From: Sphingobium sp. Leaf26 | Lineage (GTDB): Bacteria; Pseudomonadota; Alphaproteobacteria; Sphingomonadales; Sphingomonadaceae | Direction of reading: 5' to 3' | Length of the DNA stretch: 37,357 nt | Assembly: GCF_001421665.1 (NCBI RefSeq) | Contig: NZ_LMKV01000016.1 | Location: 1 to 37,357, forward strand | Part shown: positions 34,831 to 37,357 of the stretch, piece after piece | How the letters are laid out: each line of letters starts with the position of its first letter | How positions within the stretch are numbered: the first letter of the stretch is position 1 | Program-made: the position numbers and the translations under genes | Notes under the pieces: generated by a model | What the model was told of the DNA's origin: nothing | The model's database searches: none | What the model saw: only the letters and a program-made list of their open reading frames with translations

Positions 34831-35225
34831 GGGCGCTGCCATGGGCAACACCATCAGGCAGGTTGGAGGCGTTTGCCCCCTTCCAATTCCATGCCCCGCA
34901 ATCGGCACATTTTCATGTCCTTCGATGCCGTCAAAAACGGAGAGCAGACAGGGGAAAAACTCGGCCTATCGGGAACGCCAAAACTCGGCCTATCAGGAAC
35001 GCAAAACTCGGCCTATCGGGAACCGAAAATGGCCTTAACCTCATGAAGTTGAACTCTGAATCCGGCCCTTAACAATGCTAATACCAGAATCCTCCGGATT
35101 CTTGCTAACCCGGCGCGGCCGGATCGCGGCGGCGTCCGGCTTTTTGGACGAGCGCCGCCCCCGCTATCCGGGTGGCCTTTCTAAACCGGGTGCATGGCGA
35201 CATCCGACTTGCTAGGTGGTTATCA
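34831..35225. other. 395-bp non-coding island segment
   Basis: Gap between the integrase and the nucleotidyltransferase-HEPN gene. It holds the iteron-like repeats, then a 7-bp perfect hairpin AGAATCC/GGATTCT (35086-35102, loop TCC), then a GC-rich structured stretch (about 35111-35165) containing GTCC-GGCTTTTT-GGAC flanked by GGCGGCG/CGCCGCC-like arms. The order (iterons, hairpins, structured GC-rich DNA) resembles a replication or partition control region, but no Rep or Par gene is in view. Small reading frames here are created by the repeats and are not credible genes. Confidence 0.5.
34956..35024 (+). repeat. Three iteron-like tandem repeats
   Basis: Three copies of a 22-bp unit, AAAACTCGGCCTATCGGGAA plus CG, at 34956-34977, 34980-35001 and 35003-35024. 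The second differs at one base (CAGGAAC) and the third at its last base. The copies are phased by 24 and 23 bp, about two helical turns, like iterons bound by plasmid Rep proteins. No Rep gene is visible in this window. A fourth, degenerate start (GAAAATGGCC) follows. Confidence 0.85.
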
Positions 35226-36155
35226 ATGCGTACCGAACTCGATCATTTGCCAGCCAACAAGCAGCGCGAGCTTGAGCGCTTGGTGCAGATCATCTTCGAG
35301 GAATTCGAGGACAGCCTGTCGCTGGCCCGACATGAGTGGAAGAAGAAGGGCCGCATCCAGAAGGTCATCCTCTACGGCTCCTACGCGCGCGGCGGTTGGG
35401 TAGATGAACCGCATACGGCAAAGGGCTACCAGTCGGACTATGATCTCCTGATCATCGTCAACGACAAGCGTCTGACCGATCGGGTGACATATTGGGCGAA
35501 GCTCGAAGCGCGCCTCTATGCCGAACAGACGATCACCAAGGCGATCCGGACGCCGATCAATTTCATCATCCACACCCTTCAGGAGGTGAATGATGGCCTG
35601 GCGCATGGCCGGTATTTCTTCATGGACGTCGCCAGGGACGGCATCGCGCTCTACGAAAGCGATGACACCGAACTGCACCAGCCTAAGCCGAAAACGCCCG
35701 CTCAGGCGCTAGCGATAGCGCAAGAGTATTTTGACGAGTGGATGCCAAGCGCGTCAGGGATGTTAGAAACAGCGAAGTTCAGCGCCAACCAAGGCCGCCT
35801 CAAGGACGCAGCCTTTTTGATGCACCAATCGACGGAGCGGCTGTACCATTGCGCGCTGTTGGTCTGCACCTTCTACACCCCCCATGTGCATAATCTCGGC
35901 TTCCTGAGGCGACAGGCCGAACTGATCGACCGTCGCCTTGTTCATGTTTGGCCGCAGGATTCACGGCAGGATCGCGCGTTGTTCGACAAGCTCAAGGAAG
36001 CCTACGTCAAGGCGCGCTATTCCAAGCATTACCGCATCACGAAAGAACAGCTGGATTGGCTTGGCGTGCAGATTGAGGAACTTGGCCGCGTCGTCCTGGC
36101 TGTATGTTCGGAACGGCTCGCAGAGTTGAATGCTGCCGTCAAACAGGCAGGCTGA
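35226..36155 (+). CDS. Fused nucleotidyltransferase-HEPN protein
   Basis: 309 aa joining the two domains that form MNT-HEPN toxin-antitoxin pairs as separate genes. The N-terminal polymerase-beta-like nucleotidyltransferase has VILYGSYARGGW (GS at 51-52) and SDYDLLIIV with D71 and D73; a third carboxylate is not obvious. The C-terminal half (about 160-309) is a helical HEPN domain (ALAIAQEYFDEWMPSASGMLETA, AAFLMHQSTERLYHCALLVC, ARYSKHYRIT). The HEPN RNase motif Rx4-6H is seen only as R264-x3-H268, so RNase activity is uncertain. ATG 35226 has no strong ribosome binding site. The gene is single, not paired, and lies in the mobile island. Possible roles are stress or phage-defence toxin, or a nucleotidylating regulator; none is proven. 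Confidence 0.82.
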   Translation: MRTELDHLPANKQRELERLVQIIFEEFEDSLSLARHEWKKKGRIQKVILYGSYARGGWVDEPHTAKGYQSDYDLLIIVNDKRLTDRVTYWAKLEARLYAEQTITKAIRTPINFIIHTLQEVNDGLAHGRYFFMDVARDGIALYESDDTELHQPKPKTPAQALAIAQEYFDEWMPSASGMLETAKFSANQGRLKDAAFLMHQSTERLYHCALLVCTFYTPHVHNLGFLRRQAELIDRRLVHVWPQDSRQDRALFDKLKEAYVKARYSKHYRITKEQLDWLGVQIEELGRVVLAVCSERLAELNAAVKQAG

Positions 36156-36781
36156 TCGACCGGCAGTTGCGCATCGAACGGGCTGACTCTCTCACAGAGC
36201 CAGCCCGTTCTGACGAGCAGATTGCCCAACTTCTGGTCGCTGTCATATGCGCTATCGCTGCCGGTTTGCGATGTCCACCGTATCGCTGAAACGATGGGAA
36301 GGCCAACCTCCCTTGGGCTATTTGGTGGCCCCTTCCGGTTGGCCTTCTCACCAAGGTCGGGGTCAAAATGGTGACGCAAGATGTTGATTTTTGAGAGTTT
36401 TAAGGGATGGCGAGATAAAAGGCCCGCCGTCGGCTGTGGGCTATGTGGTTGGTTTAGTTGCTGTATTTGAGCCGTCACCGATGAGGCCCAGCCGTCGCCT
36501 GCCGCCAATTCTCTAATGATTTCAACGATTCTGCCGCTGGCAGCCCTCTCTAAACCGCAGTGCTGACGCCGCGTCAGGAGGGAACACCGCAACACCCATG
36601 CAAAACCGATGGAATCCACGAGAACCCGACCTGCTTGCCTATGAGCGTAGAATGACAGGCTGTGGCGTAGAAACGTCATGTAGCGCCCACCTGCCGCGTC
36701 ACCGATAATCAGCGACGGTGGCGGGCTGGCCGTTTCTCCCCTGCGGACTGGTTCGTCACCACCATCACCAAGGAGCATTGC
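36156..36781. other. 626-bp non-coding island segment with hairpins
   Basis: No convincing gene on either strand. The left part holds the terminator-like hairpin at 36177-36209. A long inverted repeat at 36295-36350 pairs GAAGGCCAACC (36298-36308) with GGTTGGCCTTC (36337-36347), extendable by three outer pairs including a G-T; its 28-nt loop contains a smaller GGGCT/GGCCC element. The right part (36400-36760) has a minus-strand open frame that continues into the HEPN gene but lacks a ribosome binding site and recognisable domains. The segment may carry promoters for the HTH gene at 36782 or a small RNA. Confidence 0.4.
36177..36209 (+). terminator. Hairpin terminator after nucleotidyltransferase-HEPN gene
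   Basis: Stem AACGGGCTG (36177-36185) with CAGCCCGTT (36201-36209), extended inward past one mismatch by CTCT/AGAG, starting 22 bp after the stop. It has no long T tract. Confidence 0.6.
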
Positions 36782-37027
36782 ATGGCCCAGCGCACAGCCT
36801 TCCAAAATTTGGACGTAGAGCAGCCAGGCAGCAAGGTTGAACCCATATGCCTACGCGTTCCCGACGCGTGCCGTTTCATCGGCGTCAGCCGCAGCACGCT
36901 TTATGTGCTGATCGCAGATCGAGAGGTTGAGGTGGTGAAGCTGGGTAGTTCGACACTGGTCCTGGTCGACAGCTTGCGCCGGTTGATCGAAGCGCGCAGG
37001 TTACAATCTGCAGGAACAATCAATTGA
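36782..37027 (+). CDS. Excisionase-like helix-turn-helix protein
   Basis: 81 aa with AAGGAG six bases before the ATG. The segment LRVPDACRFIGVSRSTLYVLIADREVEVVKLGSSTLVLVDSLRRLI (about 24-70) is a compact MerR/excisionase-type winged HTH like AlpA/Xis proteins. Such proteins act as recombination directionality factors or regulators of island genes, which fits the integrase 2 kb upstream. The TGA overlaps the TTG start of the next gene. Confidence 0.82.
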   Translation: MAQRTAFQNLDVEQPGSKVEPICLRVPDACRFIGVSRSTLYVLIADREVEVVKLGSSTLVLVDSLRRLIEARRLQSAGTIN

Positions 37028-37230
37028 GCGGTTCGGACAGTGCTTCCGAAGATGCACGTCATGCGCAGTCGGACCAGATTCTTTGTGCCCTCCTCGCCTC
37101 AACCGTTGCTCGAATTCCAATGTGGATAAGACGGGATCTGGCGGCATCAGATGCGGGCCTTCGGCAAAGAGCCGAAGATGCAGTTGCAGCCCGGATCAAG
37201 GCAGCATTATCAACAAACATTGAGGCCTGA
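37024..37230 (+). CDS. Small island protein of unknown function (DUF6771-like)
   Basis: 68 aa starting at TTG 37024, overlapping the HTH stop by TTGA. The sequence (QILCALLASTVARIPMWIRRDLAASDAGLRQRAEDAVAARIKAAL) resembles small proteins I remember from sphingomonads and associate, from memory and without checking, with DUF6771. It is helical and amphipathic with no cysteines. The coupling to the excisionase-like gene and the conserved-looking core support a real gene. Its role is unknown. Confidence 0.62.
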   Translation: MSGSDSASEDARHAQSDQILCALLASTVARIPMWIRRDLAASDAGLRQRAEDAVAARIKAALSTNIEA

Positions 37231-37279
37231 ATCACGTTTTGTGTTTGCGGCTATTGGAACACCGCGTAATTGATGTAGC

Positions 37280-37330
37280 CACCCTCCTGTATGGTACGAA
37301 GTCGCATGAACGCTTCAATGCAGGAGGGTG
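37280..37330 (+). promoter_or_regulatory. Inverted repeat sequestering a transposase ribosome binding site
   Basis: CACCCTCCTG (37280-37289) and CAGGAGGGTG (37321-37330) form a perfect 10-bp inverted repeat with a 31-nt loop. The right arm contains the AGGAGG ribosome binding site of the reading frame starting at ATG 37334. In an RNA read through from outside, the site would be hidden; a transcript starting inside the loop would leave it free. Confidence 0.68.
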
Positions 37331-37333
37331 ACC

Positions 37334-37357
37334 ATGTCGATCTACGCAGGACTGGAT
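37334..37357 (+). mobile_element. IS110-like transposase, first eight codons
   Basis: The window ends eight codons into a frame reading MSIYAGLD, with AGGAGGGTG just upstream. IS110-family transposases commonly open with a short strand and a GLDVS motif whose Asp is the first of the DEDD catalytic set. Only this prefix is visible, so the assignment rests on a few residues plus the mobile-island context and the protected ribosome binding site. Confidence 0.5.

Noticed and set aside
34841..35038. 65-codon frame through the iteron-like repeats
   Set aside because: The repeated NSAYRER-type peptide is produced by the DNA repeats. The repeat phasing (24 then 23 bp) shifts frame, which argues against coding selection.
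36029..36805. 258-codon minus-strand frame in the island
   Set aside because: It overlaps the end of the nucleotidyltransferase-HEPN gene, has no ribosome binding site and no domain I can recognise. I keep it as non-coding, though a decayed gene in 36400-36760 cannot be excluded.

Overview
The window looks like chromosome from an alphaproteobacterium of the sphingomonad group (Sphingobium/Sphingomonas-like). The inference rests on high GC with many GTG/TTG and ATGA-coupled starts, a large TonB-dependent receptor beside a sulfotransferase-like gene and an Asp/Asn beta-hydroxylase, a DUF2093 protein, an EipA (DUF1134) envelope protein and a CBP3-type ubiquinol-cytochrome c chaperone. No taxonomic marker gene is present, so the genus is not settled.

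Bases 1-4800 hold an accessory carbohydrate block: the tail of a KduD-like dehydrogenase, a GH53 endo-galactanase and a GH43-like lipoprotein (pectin/rhamnogalacturonan side-chain use), then a membrane-anchored SGNH hydrolase divergent from an acyltransferase-3 membrane protein, and a membrane-anchored helix-hairpin-helix protein. Bases 4858-9396 are mostly housekeeping: purD and xseA start on opposite strands from the same CATG, followed by DUF2093, an M23 peptidase and a small secreted protein.

Bases 9790-15717 form a TonB-receptor locus: receptor, sulfotransferase-like protein, TPR plus Asp/Asn beta-hydroxylase, and a small secreted cysteine-containing protein. Bases 15782-23498 are proteostasis and proteolysis: clpB, an M28 peptidase, a two-domain M16 peptidase and a small conserved protein. 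Bases 23533-28932 carry a complete MarR-controlled efflux operon (MarR, FUSC pump, DUF1656, HlyD adaptor, NodT-type outer-membrane lipoprotein). It is bracketed by two direct copies of a 105-bp structured repeat. Bases 28930-33211 hold bamE, the cytochrome bc1 chaperone, yceD, a small exported protein, dinB and eipA.

From 33447 on there is a genomic island edge: tRNA-Ser(GCT) followed by a P4-type tyrosine integrase. After it come three iteron-like tandem repeats with no Rep gene in view, a fused nucleotidyltransferase-HEPN protein, a 626-bp non-coding stretch with hairpins, an excisionase-like HTH gene coupled to a small unknown gene, and the first eight codons of an IS110-like transposase whose ribosome binding site lies inside a perfect inverted repeat. 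The island runs off the right end. All functions are read from sequence motifs and remembered family features; no database search was possible.
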